Source: Cyanobium sp. (GTDB taxonomy: Bacteria; Cyanobacteriota; Cyanobacteriia; PCC-6307; Cyanobiaceae). From it: a DNA stretch of 16,207 bases. The stretch lies in the NCBI GenBank assembly GCA_014191535.1, contig BJHC01000005.1, forward strand, positions 1-16,207. Direction: 5' to 3'. Below the pieces are notes generated by a model. That model saw only the letters and a list, made by a program, of their open reading frames with translations. It had not been told where the DNA came from and ran no database searches. Shown piece by piece: positions 1-7,407 of this stretch. Each line of letters starts with the position of its first letter. Position 1 is the first letter of the stretch. The position numbers and the translations under genes are program-made.

Positions 1-1
1 G

Positions 2-1009
2 GAGGGCACGGCGCTGCTGGAGCAGTTCGACCCGGATGGCATGGCCGGGCGCTGGTTCGCCAGCGACCCCGCCGACCCCGGGGCCTGGCGCTGCCATCAA
101 CCGCCCGAGGCGCTCTGGCGCCGGCCGATGCTGCTGATCGGCGGCTGGCACGACCCCCACCTGGCGGGGGTCTTGGACCTGTGGCGCCGCGCCCGCACCG
201 CCGGCGGATCACCGCAGCTGCGGATCGGCGCCTGGAGCCACCTGCAGTGGCAGGGCGGCATCGATGCCCTGCAGCTGGCCTTCTTCAACCGCCACCTCAA
301 GGGAGAGGGGGAGCCCGAGCCCCGTGAGCCGCTGCTGCTGCAAAACCTGGGTGATCAGCACTGGCAGCCCCGCAGTCCCGAACAGACGTCCGGCCAGTGC
401 TGGGGGCTGGCCAGCAACGGCCTGGCGGCGGTGGACAGCCAGGAGGGCCGGCTGCTGGAGCCCCCCCACACCGGTGAGCGCCAGGCGGTGGTGCTGGTGC
501 ACGACCCCTGGCGCCCCCTGCCGGGGCGGGGCGGCCCCCTGGGCCTCGATGCCGGCCCGGTGGAGCGGAGCGATCTGGATCAACGCACCGATGTGGCCTG
601 CTTCAACGGCCCCGTCAGCGAAGGGCCCGTGGAGCTGCTGGGGCAACCGCAGCTGCGGATCACGGCGGCGGCGGATCAGCCCGGCTTCGATCTGTGCGTG
701 GCCCTGTCGGTGCTGCGGCCGGATGGCACAGCGCTGCAGCTGAGCACGGGCGTGGCGCGCTTCCTGGGCGCGGGGTGCCTCGAGCCCCAGGCGCGCCTGG
801 TGACCCTGCAACCGCTGCTGCTCACCCTGGCGCCGGGGGAGCGGCTGCGGCTGTCGATCGGCTTAGCGGCCTGGCCCCAGATCGCCGTAAACCCCGGCGA
901 TGGCTCCCAGCCCCGCGGGGGCAGCGGCCCCACGCATCGGACGATCAGCGTGGAGCTGCAGCTGGCCGGGGCGGAGCTGAGCATGCAACCGATGGTTGGG
1001 GCAAACTGA
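2..1009 (+). CDS. CocE/NonD family hydrolase (5'-truncated by window edge)
   Basis: This is the C-terminal part of an alpha/beta hydrolase of the CocE / X-Pro dipeptidyl-peptidase S15 type. The reading frame is open from base 2, so the ATG at 41 is internal and the true start lies outside the window. Numbered from that ATG, GGWHDPH (residues 34-40) carries the likely catalytic Asp38 and GAWSHL (63-68) the likely catalytic His67. The nucleophilic serine must lie upstream. Residues from about 130 look like the PepX_C jelly-roll: DPWRPLP, then a DQRTDV block, then VLRPDGTALQLSTGVARF and a C-terminal RLRLSIGLAAWPQIAVNP. Family members hydrolyse esters, amides or acyl-peptides; the substrate here cannot be inferred. 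The next gene begins 21 bases downstream on the same strand, so the two may be co-transcribed. Confidence 0.85.
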   Translation, partial: EGTALLEQFDPDGMAGRWFASDPADPGAWRCHQPPEALWRRPMLLIGGWHDPHLAGVLDLWRRARTAGGSPQLRIGAWSHLQWQGGIDALQLAFFNRHLKGEGEPEPREPLLLQNLGDQHWQPRSPEQTSGQCWGLASNGLAAVDSQEGRLLEPPHTGERQAVVLVHDPWRPLPGRGGPLGLDAGPVERSDLDQRTDVACFNGPVSEGPVELLGQPQLRITAAADQPGFDLCVALSVLRPDGTALQLSTGVARFLGAGCLEPQARLVTLQPLLLTLAPGERLRLSIGLAAWPQIAVNPGDGSQPRGGSGPTHRTISVELQLAGAELSMQPMVGAN

Positions 1010-1030
1010 GCCCGCTCCGACCGCCCCCTG

Positions 1031-1798
1031 ATGTCGCGCCTGCCGCGTTCCGCCACCCTCGGCCTGCTGACCGCGACCCTGCTGTGCACCGGCTTGGCCC
1101 CCAGCCTGGCCGCACCGCTGCCGACCACGGCCGTGGCGCAGCAACCAGCCCCGGCACCGGCCCTGAGCGTGGAGCAGGCCCGCGCCGCGGCCGTGCGCAT
1201 CCTCGAGGCGATCAAGAGCGGCAATGCCAACGCGCGCTACGCCCAGTTCTCTGACCAGCTCAAAGCGGTGAGCAGCCCCTCGATGGTGGCCGCCACCATG
1301 CGGAGCCAACCGAAGGTGCTCGGCTACCAGCTGCTGAGCGTGCGCAGCGGCCGCACCACCAGCACCGTGGAGGCCGAGATCCGCACCGCCCGCGGCAACC
1401 GCGTGCTGTTCATCGTGATCAACGGCAAGGGGCAGATCGAGCGGTATTACGTCGACCGGGCCGACGACCCCACCAGCAAGGTGGCGCTGCAGTTCGTGCA
1501 GGCCATCAGCGGCGGCCAGTTCATCACCGCCCACAGCTTCCTCAACCCCAGCTTCCAGAAGGAGATCAGCCCCGCTGCACTGCAAGCCAAATGGCTTGGT
1601 CTGCAGCGGGAAACCGGCAGCTTCGTGAAGGTGGGCCGGGCGGTGGAGGCGGAGAGCACCCCCGACATGCGCCTGGTGCTGGTGAACGTGGAGTTCAACC
1701 GCCTCACCGACAACCTCTACGTGATCCTGGACAGCTCCAACGAGATCATCGGGGTGGATTTCCCCGAGTACCCGGCCGGTCCTGCGCCAGTTCCGTAG
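1031..1798 (+). CDS. Exported protein with two tandem DUF3887/NTF2-like domains
   Basis: The 255-aa product begins with a signal-peptide-like segment: basic MSRLPR, a hydrophobic stretch at residues 8-20, and a possible signal peptidase I site near TAVA|QQ (about residue 37). A Pro/Ala-rich linker follows. The rest looks like two copies of one alpha+beta fold of about 95 residues (about 50-143 and 150-246). Both begin with an Ala-rich helix containing an AI-x-(S/G)-G turn, have an S-P-x-x-(M/L) segment, and end in a hydrophobic strand (VLFIVI; LYVIL). The second copy resembles DUF3887, with AALQAKW then GSFVKV. Such domains are non-catalytic or uncharacterised, and a periplasmic binding role would be a guess. 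There is no good lipobox around Cys19. The ATG at 1031 is the only start that keeps the signal peptide. Confidence 0.75.
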   Translation: MSRLPRSATLGLLTATLLCTGLAPSLAAPLPTTAVAQQPAPAPALSVEQARAAAVRILEAIKSGNANARYAQFSDQLKAVSSPSMVAATMRSQPKVLGYQLLSVRSGRTTSTVEAEIRTARGNRVLFIVINGKGQIERYYVDRADDPTSKVALQFVQAISGGQFITAHSFLNPSFQKEISPAALQAKWLGLQRETGSFVKVGRAVEAESTPDMRLVLVNVEFNRLTDNLYVILDSSNEIIGVDFPEYPAGPAPVP

Positions 1799-1839
1799 CC
1801 CGTTGCTGGCAGAAGCCCGGGGGCATGGGAAAACCGGCG

Positions 1840-1845
1840 TAAGCT
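1840..1845 (+). promoter_or_regulatory. Candidate -10 element for glgB
   Basis: A TAAGCT hexamer lies in the 74-base gap between the DUF3887 gene and glgB, 27 bases before the GTG start. No recognisable -35 hexamer precedes it. Similar hexamers occur before petJ (TAGCTT), the four-cysteine protein (TAGCTT) and ppa (TAGGAT). The call rests on position and this recurrence only. Confidence 0.3.
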
Positions 1846-1872
1846 CCCAGCCACGCTTGTGCGCTCGAACCT

Positions 1873-4185
1873 GTGCTGGCTCAGCTCGACTGGATGGTGG
1901 ACGATGCCCAGCGCCTGGCGGAGTGCCGGCACGACCATCCGTTCGCGGTGCTGGGGCCCCAGCCGCTGGATAGCGGCAACTGGGTGGTGCGGGTGTGGAT
2001 GCCCGAGGCGGAGCGGGTGGAATTGATGGTGGGGGGCACGGCCCAGCCCATGGGCACCCCCCACCACCCCTGGATCTTTGAGGCGGAGCTGTCCCACGAC
2101 CCGGGCAGCGGCTACCAGGTGCACGTGCTGCGCGGCGGCATCGAGCACGTGGCCCACGACCCCTGGGCCTTCCGTGACGAATGGATGGGCGAGCTGGATC
2201 GCCATCTGTTCGCCGAAGGCAACCACCACCACATCTGGGAGCGCATGGGCGCCCATGTGGCCACCCGCAACGGCGTCACCGGGGTGATGTTCTGCCTGTG
2301 GGCCCCCAACGCCCGCAGCGTGTCGGTGCTCGGCAACTTCAACAGCTGGGATGGTCGCCACCACCCGATGCAGTCGCGGCTCGGGGGCTGCTGGGAGCTG
2401 TTCATTCCGGGGCTCAAGCCCGGCGAGATCTACAAATACGAGGTCCGCACCCAGGACGGTCACTGCTACCAGAAGTCCGACCCCTACGGCTTCCGCCATG
2501 AGGTGCGCCCCAACCACGGCTCAATCGTTGAGCCCCTGGCCGGCTACGCCTGGGGTGACAGCGCCTGGATGCAGGAGCGCGACAGCCGCAATCCGCTGGA
2601 TCAGCCGATTGCGGTGTACGAGATGCACCTGGGCAGCTGGATGCATGCCAGCGCCGACCAGCCCTACATCGAACCCGATGGCACCGCCAGGCCACCGGTG
2701 CCGGCGGCCGATCTCAAGCCCGGCGCCCGCCTGCTCACCTATCCGGAGCTGGCGGATCGGGTGATCCCCTATGTGAAGGCCCGCGGCTTCACCCACATCG
2801 AGCTGATGCCCCTGTCGGAGCATCCCTTCGATGGCTCCTGGGGCTATCAGGTGACGGGCTGGTACGCCCCCACCAGCCGCTTCGGCCAGCCCGATGAATT
2901 CCGGGCCTTCGTGGACCGCTGCCACGCCGAGGGCATCGGCGTGATCCTCGACTGGGTGCCGGGCCACTTCCCCAAGGACGCCCACGGCCTGGCCTTCTTC
3001 GATGGCCAGCACCTCTATGAGCACGCCGACCCCCGCATCGGCGAGCACAAGGAGTGGGGCACGCTGATCTTCAACTACAGCCGCAACGAGGTTCGCAACT
3101 TCCTGGTGGCGAACCTGGTGTTCTGGTTCGAGCAGTTCCACATCGATGGCATCCGGGTGGATGCGGTGGCGTCGATGCTCTACCGCGATTACCTGCGCCC
3201 CGACGGCGAGTGGATCCCCAACGAGCACGGCGGCCGTGAGAACACCGAAGCGGTGCAGTTCCTGCAGCAGGCCAACCACGTGCTGTTCCAGCACTTCCCG
3301 GGGGCCCTGTCGATCGCCGAGGAATCCACCACCTGGCCGATGGTGACCAAGCCCACCGACATGGGCGGCCTGGGGTTCAACCTCAAATGGAACATGGGCT
3401 GGATGCACGACATGCTCGATTACTTCGAGCTGGATCCGTGGTTCCGCCAGTTCCACCAGAACAACGTCACCTTCTCGATCTGGTACGCCTACACCGAGAA
3501 CTTCATGCTCGCCCTCAGCCACGACGAGGTGGTGCACGGCAAGAGCAACCTGCTGCACAAGATGCCGGGTGACGACTGGCAGAAGTTCGCCAACGTGCGC
3601 GCCCTGCTGGCCTACATGTGGACGCACCCCGGCAAGAAGACGATCTTCATGGGGATGGAATTCGGCCAGCGGGCCGAATGGAACGTCTGGGGCGACCTGG
3701 AGTGGGACCTGCTGCAGCACGAACCGCACCAGGGCATCCAGCGGCTGGTGGACGATCTCAACAGCTTCTACAAGGCCGAACCGGCCCTGTGGCGCGATGA
3801 CTTCGACCAGTACGGCTTCCAGTGGATCGATTGCAACGACAACCGCCACTCCGTGATCAGCTTCATGCGGCGCGAGAGCACCACCGGCCGCTGGCTGGTG
3901 GTGGTGGCCAACTTCACCCCCCAGAGCCACTCCCACTACCGCATCGGTGTGCCGGTGAGCGGCTTCTACGCGGAGGTGTTCAACACCGATGCCGAGCGCT
4001 ACGGCGGCAGCAACCTGGGCAACCTGGGGGGCAAGTTCACCGATGAATGGGGCATCCACGGCTACGAGCACTCGCTCGACCTCTGCCTACCTCCGCTTTC
4101 GGTGCTGGTGTTGCAGCGGGACGACAAACGCAGCCAGGAGCCGCTGTGTGACGAAACCGCCGTGGAGGGCGGGCTGCTCGGGTAG
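1873..4185 (+). CDS. glgB: 1,4-alpha-glucan branching enzyme GlgB (GH13)
   Basis: GlgB makes alpha-1,6 branches in glycogen by cutting an alpha-1,4 chain and transferring it, acting in the cytosol. At 770 aa it is slightly longer than E. coli GlgB. N-terminal beta modules cover residues about 20-225: HPFAVLGPQ near the start, then a CBM48-like [19 protein letters not shown] from 143. The GH13 barrel spans about 250-630 and an all-beta C-terminal domain completes it. Region I has D360 and H365 (DWVPGHF). The catalytic triad is D430 (GIRVDAV), E483 (IAEEST) and D551 (LSHDEV), spaced 53 and 68 residues apart exactly as in E. coli D405/E458/D526. The start is GTG: the frame is closed by a TAA at 1840-1842 and no other start lies between. 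hemE follows after 26 bases. The extreme C-terminus past the beta domain is probably disordered. Confidence 0.97.
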   Translation: MLAQLDWMVDDAQRLAECRHDHPFAVLGPQPLDSGNWVVRVWMPEAERVELMVGGTAQPMGTPHHPWIFEAELSHDPGSGYQVHVLRGGIEHVAHDPWAFRDEWMGELDRHLFAEGNHHHIWERMGAHVATRNGVTGVMFCLWAPNARSVSVLGNFNSWDGRHHPMQSRLGGCWELFIPGLKPGEIYKYEVRTQDGHCYQKSDPYGFRHEVRPNHGSIVEPLAGYAWGDSAWMQERDSRNPLDQPIAVYEMHLGSWMHASADQPYIEPDGTARPPVPAADLKPGARLLTYPELADRVIPYVKARGFTHIELMPLSEHPFDGSWGYQVTGWYAPTSRFGQPDEFRAFVDRCHAEGIGVILDWVPGHFPKDAHGLAFFDGQHLYEHADPRIGEHKEWGTLIFNYSRNEVRNFLVANLVFWFEQFHIDGIRVDAVASMLYRDYLRPDGEWIPNEHGGRENTEAVQFLQQANHVLFQHFPGALSIAEESTTWPMVTKPTDMGGLGFNLKWNMGWMHDMLDYFELDPWFRQFHQNNVTFSIWYAYTENFMLALSHDEVVHGKSNLLHKMPGDDWQKFANVRALLAYMWTHPGKKTIFMGMEFGQRAEWNVWGDLEWDLLQHEPHQGIQRLVDDLNSFYKAEPALWRDDFDQYGFQWIDCNDNRHSVISFMRRESTTGRWLVVVANFTPQSHSHYRIGVPVSGFYAEVFNTDAERYGGSNLGNLGGKFTDEWGIHGYEHSLDLCLPPLSVLVLQRDDKRSQEPLCDETAVEGGLLG

Positions 4186-4211
4186 GTTCGCGCTTCGTCT
4201 TTTCGTCGCCC

Positions 4212-5270
4212 ATGTCCGCCAACGCCCCACTGCTGCTGCGCGCCGCCCGAGGTGAGCAGGTGGAGCGTCCGCCGGTCTGGATGATGCGCCAGGCGGGCCG
4301 ATACATGAAGGTGTACCGCGACCTGCGCGACCGCCACCCCGGCTTCCGGGAGCGCTCCGAGAACCCCGATCTCTCCTACGAGATCTCAATGCAGCCCTTC
4401 CACGCCTTCAAGCCCGATGGCGTGATCCTGTTCTCCGACATCCTCACGCCCCTGCCGGGCATGGGGATCGACTTCGACATCGTGGAGAGCAAGGGGCCCC
4501 TGATCCAGGACCCCATCCGCACCATGGCCCAGGTGGAGGCACTGCGCCCCCTGCAACCGGCCGAAAGCATGCCGTTCGTGGGTGAGGTGCTCACCCGCCT
4601 GCGCCAGTCCGTCGGCAACGAGGCGGCTGTGCTGGGCTTCGTGGGCGCCCCCTGGACCCTGGCGGCCTACGTGGTGGAGGGCAAGAGCTCCAAGAACTAC
4701 GCCGTGATCAAGGCGATGGCCTTCCAGGAGCCCCAGCTGCTGCACCGCCTGCTGGATCACTTCGCTGAGTCGATCGCCACCTACCTGCGCTATCAGATCG
4801 ATTCCGGCGCCCAGGTGGTGCAGATGTTCGACTCCTGGGCCGGGCAGCTGAGCCCCATGGACTACGACACCTTCGCGGCCCCGTATCAGAAGAAGGTGGT
4901 GGATCTGGTGAAGCAGACCCACCCCGACACCCCCTTCATCCTCTACATCTCCGGCAGCGCCGGGGTGATCGAGCGCATGGCCCGCACGGGGGTGGACATC
5001 GTGTCCCTGGACTGGACCGTGGACATGGCCGAAGGCCTGGCCCGCCTGCCGGAGCACGTGGGTGTGCAGGGCAATGTGGACCCCGGTCTGCTGTTCGGCA
5101 CCCCGGAGGCGATCCGTGCCCGCATCGACGACACCGTGCGCAAGGCCCGCGGCCGCAAGCACATCCTCAACCTGGGCCACGGCATCCTGCCCGGCACCCC
5201 GGAGGAGAACGGCGCCGCCTTCTTTGAGGCCGGCAAGTCGGTGATGGAGCGCATCGGAGCGGTGGCTTGA
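4212..5270 (+). CDS. hemE: Uroporphyrinogen decarboxylase HemE
   Basis: HemE decarboxylates the four acetate side chains of uroporphyrinogen III to give coproporphyrinogen III, the branch leading to haem and chlorophyll; it is cytosolic and needs no cofactor. At 352 aa it has the usual length. The first family signature [13 protein letters not shown] (residues 20-32) carries the substrate-binding Arg26 and Arg30. The catalytic Asp is D76 in LFSDIL. The second signature [12 protein letters not shown] follows. YISGSAG, DWTVDM and QGNVDP are typical, and H323 in LNLGHGI matches the conserved C-terminal His. The ATG at 4212 has no clear Shine-Dalgarno. It lies 26 bases after glgB on the same strand, so an operon is likely. 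Its TGA overlaps the TTG start of the next gene by 4 bases (TTGA). Confidence 0.97.
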   Translation: MSANAPLLLRAARGEQVERPPVWMMRQAGRYMKVYRDLRDRHPGFRERSENPDLSYEISMQPFHAFKPDGVILFSDILTPLPGMGIDFDIVESKGPLIQDPIRTMAQVEALRPLQPAESMPFVGEVLTRLRQSVGNEAAVLGFVGAPWTLAAYVVEGKSSKNYAVIKAMAFQEPQLLHRLLDHFAESIATYLRYQIDSGAQVVQMFDSWAGQLSPMDYDTFAAPYQKKVVDLVKQTHPDTPFILYISGSAGVIERMARTGVDIVSLDWTVDMAEGLARLPEHVGVQGNVDPGLLFGTPEAIRARIDDTVRKARGRKHILNLGHGILPGTPEENGAAFFEAGKSVMERIGAVA

Positions 5271-6283
5271 GCCCCGAGGCTTCCCCTGCGGCAGGCGCCC
5301 GGCCCGCCCGGATCCTGATCACCGGGGCCAGCGGCTGCGTGGGGCAGCACATCGCCGATCTGCTCTATCGCGAATCCGACGCCCAGCTGCTGCTGTGGCT
5401 GCGGGATCCGGAGAAACTGACGGCCGTACCGCGGCAGGATCCGCGCATCACCCTGCTGGTGGGGGATCTGCGCGACGTGGAGCCCCACCGGGCCCAGATC
5501 GCCTCGGCCACCCGCATCATCCACACCGCCACCGCCTGGGGGGATCCGGAGCGGGCCCTGCAGGTGAACGTGGTGGCCGTGAAGGCGATGCTGGCCGCCA
5601 CCGATCCCTCGGTGCTGGAGCAGGTGGTGTACTTCTCCACTGCGAGCATCCTCGATCGCCACCTGAAGCTGCTGCCGGAGGCGATGGCCTACGGCACCGA
5701 ATACATCCAGACCAAGGCCCAGTGCCTGGAGCAGCTGGAACACCACCCGCTGGCGGAGCGGATCGTGGCCGTCTTCCCCACCCTCGTGTTCGGCGGCACG
5801 GTGACGGGCGGCGGCCGCTTCCCCACCAGCTACCTCACCGCCGGCCTGCGGGAGGGGGTCCGCTGGCTCTGGCTGGCCAAGTGGCTGCGCACCGATGCCT
5901 CGTTCCACTTCATCCACGCCGCCGACATCGCCCGGGTCTGCGCGCACCTGGCCACCACCCCGCAGCGCCCCAACCCGGAGCCCGGCCAGGGCAAGGTGCG
6001 CCGGCTGGTGCTGGGGCAGCCGAGCGTCACCGTGAATCAAACGGTGCGCAGCCTGGTGGGTTGGCGCCGCGGCTGGATGCCGCCGGTGGGCCTGGATCTG
6101 AGCGAATGGCTGATCGAGGGCCTGATCAAGCTGCTGCGCATCGAGGTGAATGCCTGGGATCGCTTCTCGATCCGCCAGCGCCACTTCGTGCACGAGCCCA
6201 TCAGCCCGCCGGAGCGCTTCGGGATGGTGAGCCACGCCCCCACCCTGGAGGCCGTGTTCGAGGACGCCGGCCTGCCCCGCTAG
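5267..6283 (+). CDS. NAD(P)-dependent epimerase/dehydratase-like extended SDR
   Basis: This 338-aa protein is an extended short-chain dehydrogenase/reductase. The Rossmann motif TGASGCVG (residues 19-26, GxxGxxG) binds NAD(P). VGDLRD (65-70) and the HTATAWGDP stretch match the cofactor-binding region. STAS (124-127) with Y146 and K150 (YIQTK) fits the Ser/Tyr-x-x-x-Lys catalytic set. The C-terminal third holds the variable substrate domain, so the substrate cannot be read off; nucleotide sugars, isoprenoids or other small molecules are all possible. The likely start is a TTG at 5267 overlapping the hemE stop as TTGA; no ATG or GTG lies before the Rossmann motif. The overlap suggests translational coupling to hemE and perhaps a related physiological role, but a tetrapyrrole function is only inferred. 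It may be a reductase of the atypical, NmrA-like type instead. Confidence 0.85.
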   Translation: MSPEASPAAGARPARILITGASGCVGQHIADLLYRESDAQLLLWLRDPEKLTAVPRQDPRITLLVGDLRDVEPHRAQIASATRIIHTATAWGDPERALQVNVVAVKAMLAATDPSVLEQVVYFSTASILDRHLKLLPEAMAYGTEYIQTKAQCLEQLEHHPLAERIVAVFPTLVFGGTVTGGGRFPTSYLTAGLREGVRWLWLAKWLRTDASFHFIHAADIARVCAHLATTPQRPNPEPGQGKVRRLVLGQPSVTVNQTVRSLVGWRRGWMPPVGLDLSEWLIEGLIKLLRIEVNAWDRFSIRQRHFVHEPISPPERFGMVSHAPTLEAVFEDAGLPR

Positions 6284-6328
6284 GGCGCTTCGAACCAGGT
6301 GACAAATGTTGCAAACCTCTGCAGCAGC

Positions 6329-6350
6329 GGCGACACAGGGCTCAGTCGCC
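6329..6350. promoter_or_regulatory. Inverted repeat in the petJ promoter, candidate operator
   Basis: GGCGAC (6329-6334) and GTCGCC (6345-6350) are perfect reverse complements separated by 10 bases. The dyad ends 3 bases before the candidate -10 TAGCTT and covers the -35 position, where a repressor dimer would block transcription. Cyanobacterial petJ is commonly copper-repressed, but I cannot match this dyad to a known regulator site. A 6-bp dyad can arise by chance in GC-rich DNA. Confidence 0.35.
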
Positions 6351-6359
6351 TTCTAGCTT
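6330..6359 (+). promoter_or_regulatory. petJ: Candidate sigma-70-type promoter of petJ
   Basis: The -10-like TAGCTT (6354-6359) lies 21 bases before the petJ ATG. A weak -35, GCGACA (6330-6335), matches TTGACA at four of six positions, with an 18-base spacer. The preceding SDR gene has ended and petJ has its own terminator, so a monocistronic petJ transcript is likely. Confidence 0.4.
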
Positions 6360-6380
6360 GTCCGGGTTGCACGAGCTCCG

Positions 6381-6722
6381 ATGCGCCGTCTTCTCTCTCT
6401 GATTGCTCTTTGCCTGGCGCTGGTGCTGGGTGCCGCCCCCAGCTTTGCCGCTGATGCCGACCACGGCGGTCAGATCTTCTCCGCCAACTGCGCGGCCTGC
6501 CACATGGGCGGCGGCAACGTGGTGAACGCCGAGCGCACCCTCAAGAAGGAAGCTCTCGAGTCCTACCTGGCCAACTACAGCGCTGGCCATGAAGAGGCCA
6601 TCCAGTACCAGGTGACCAACGGCAAGAACGCCATGCCCGCCTTCGGCGGCAAGCTGAGCGCCGGTGACATCGCCGACGTGGCCGCCTACGTGGAGGCCAT
6701 GAGCCAGAAGGGCTGGGCCTGA
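6381..6722 (+). CDS. petJ: Cytochrome c6 precursor (PetJ)
   Basis: PetJ is a small soluble c-type cytochrome of the thylakoid lumen. It carries electrons from cytochrome b6f to photosystem I or to the terminal oxidase, as an alternative to plastocyanin. The 113-aa precursor has a signal peptide (MRR, then a Leu/Ala-rich core) with a cleavage site at SFA|ADADHG, giving a mature protein of about 90 aa. Haem attaches covalently to C37 and C40 in CAACH, with H41 as one axial ligand. M85 in KNAMPAFGG is the other. The [11 protein letters not shown] ending is typical. It is flanked by a promoter-like region with an inverted repeat and by a strong terminator, consistent with an individually regulated gene. 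Copper-dependent switching with plastocyanin is known in other cyanobacteria but is not shown here. Confidence 0.97.
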   Translation: MRRLLSLIALCLALVLGAAPSFAADADHGGQIFSANCAACHMGGGNVVNAERTLKKEALESYLANYSAGHEEAIQYQVTNGKNAMPAFGGKLSAGDIADVAAYVEAMSQKGWA

Positions 6723-6753
6723 GTCGCCTGAGCCGCTCCGGTTCCTGACCACT

Positions 6754-6780
6754 GCCGCCCCTGCCGGGGCGGCTTTTTTG
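6754..6780 (+). terminator. Rho-independent terminator of petJ
   Basis: GCCGCCCC (6754-6761) pairs perfectly with GGGGCGGC (6766-6773) across a TGCC loop, followed directly by six T (6774-6779). It sits 31 bases after the petJ stop. This is the clearest intrinsic terminator in the window. Confidence 0.92.
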
Positions 6781-6996
6781 TTGCCAGCCTGGGGCCGCGG
6801 CGTCATGGTGCCCGCAGCCGCCGATGTGCCCATGGCCCTGCCGGCCCCCAGTCCCGCTGTACCGCCGCCGCGCTCAGACCGCCCCGCCGCGCGGGCTCCC
6901 AGCCAGGCGGCCGCCCGGGTCGCCGCCTTCCTGAAGGCCGCCCAGCTGCCGGCCATTGCGCCCCTGCCGGGGTGCGTGCCGGGTGGCGGAGCAGGC
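6781..6996. other. Intergenic stretch between petJ terminator and the 71-aa gene
   Basis: About 215 bases without a gene I can support. It contains an open + frame of low-complexity Pro/Ala composition that starts inside the petJ terminator T-run, which I do not believe is coding. A 7-bp hairpin (6958-6964 with 6969-6975, TGCC loop, one G-T pair) lies just downstream of the - strand gene's stop. It could stabilise or end that transcript, but no U-run follows on that strand. Confidence 0.4.
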
Positions 6997-7212
6997 TCAG
7001 TCCGGCGCCCCTAGGCGACGGCGCTGCTCCAACACCGCCAGGTAGAGGTCCTCCGGCACCTCACGGATGTCGTATTCACTGGGCAGCACCCCGTGGGCAT
7101 GGCGATGCACCACCAGCCAGCAGTTGCGCTCCGCATCGCTGGCGGTGGCGTCAAAGGCGAAGGATTGCCGCGCCAGATCCAGCACCAGCTCCTCACGCGT
7201 CTGCTCAGCCAT
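6997..7212 (-). CDS. Small unknown 71-aa protein
   Basis: I do not recognise this family. The most likely start is the ATG at 7212, giving 71 aa; the frame stays open upstream to 7392, but that part is low-complexity and lies in the clpB upstream region. The product is soluble and rich in charged residues, with no signal peptide or membrane segment. It opens with an acidic/amphipathic helix (EELVLDLARQ) and has a central WLVVHRHAHG (residues 32-41). It then reads SEYDIREVPEDLYLAVLEQRRR, which looks like a folded alpha/beta micro-domain rather than random GC-rich translation. No cysteine pair or catalytic motif is evident: C31 is the only cysteine and H36, H38, H40 the only histidines. It diverges from clpB with 195 bases between the starts. 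Confidence 0.6.
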   Translation of the reverse strand: MAEQTREELVLDLARQSFAFDATASDAERNCWLVVHRHAHGVLPSEYDIREVPEDLYLAVLEQRRRLGAPD

Positions 7213-7277
7213 GCGCCACACCGGGGCCGTTTGAACCGCGCCATCATGGCCGCCGCCACGGTCGGCCTGCCGGTTGC

Positions 7278-7295
7278 CCGTCCCTGCGGGGACGG
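7278..7295. promoter_or_regulatory. Hairpin in the clpB upstream region
   Basis: CCGTCCC (7278-7284) pairs perfectly with GGGACGG (7289-7295) over a TGCG loop. It lies 112 bases before the clpB start and has no T-run, so it is not an intrinsic terminator. It may be a 5'-UTR structure or a chance GC-rich palindrome. Confidence 0.25.
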
Positions 7296-7395
7296 CCTCC
7301 ACCACCGCAGGGGGGAGGACCGACACCAACGATTCGGTTCTCCCCCGCGCCAAGGCCGTGGGCCAGCCATACGGTTTTGACAACCGATCCAATCC

Positions 7396-7402
7396 GGGAG
7401 GT
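7396..7402 (+). promoter_or_regulatory. Shine-Dalgarno site of clpB
   Basis: GGGAGGT lies 5 bases before the ATG at 7408. This is the strongest ribosome binding site in the window, where most starts lack one, and it fixes the clpB start. Confidence 0.8.
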
Positions 7403-7407
7403 CACCC

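Noticed and set aside
2521..4071. Long open frame (516 codons) antisense to glgB
   Set aside because: glgB is certain by catalytic residues. The antisense frame is His/Val/Gly-rich, the composition expected from reverse reading of GC-rich codons, and shows no motif.
6342..6956. 204-codon - strand frame across petJ
   Set aside because: Antisense to cytochrome c6 and across its terminator; no motif.
514..6972. CCCCTGCCGGGG core shared by the petJ terminator, the hairpin at 6958-6975 and the CocE gene at 514-525
   Set aside because: A short GC palindrome also found inside a coding region is easily explained by composition; not a repeat family.
6778..7014. 78-codon + frame downstream of petJ
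   Set aside because: It begins within the terminator T-run, is Pro/Ala low-complexity, and overlaps the end of the 71-aa gene.
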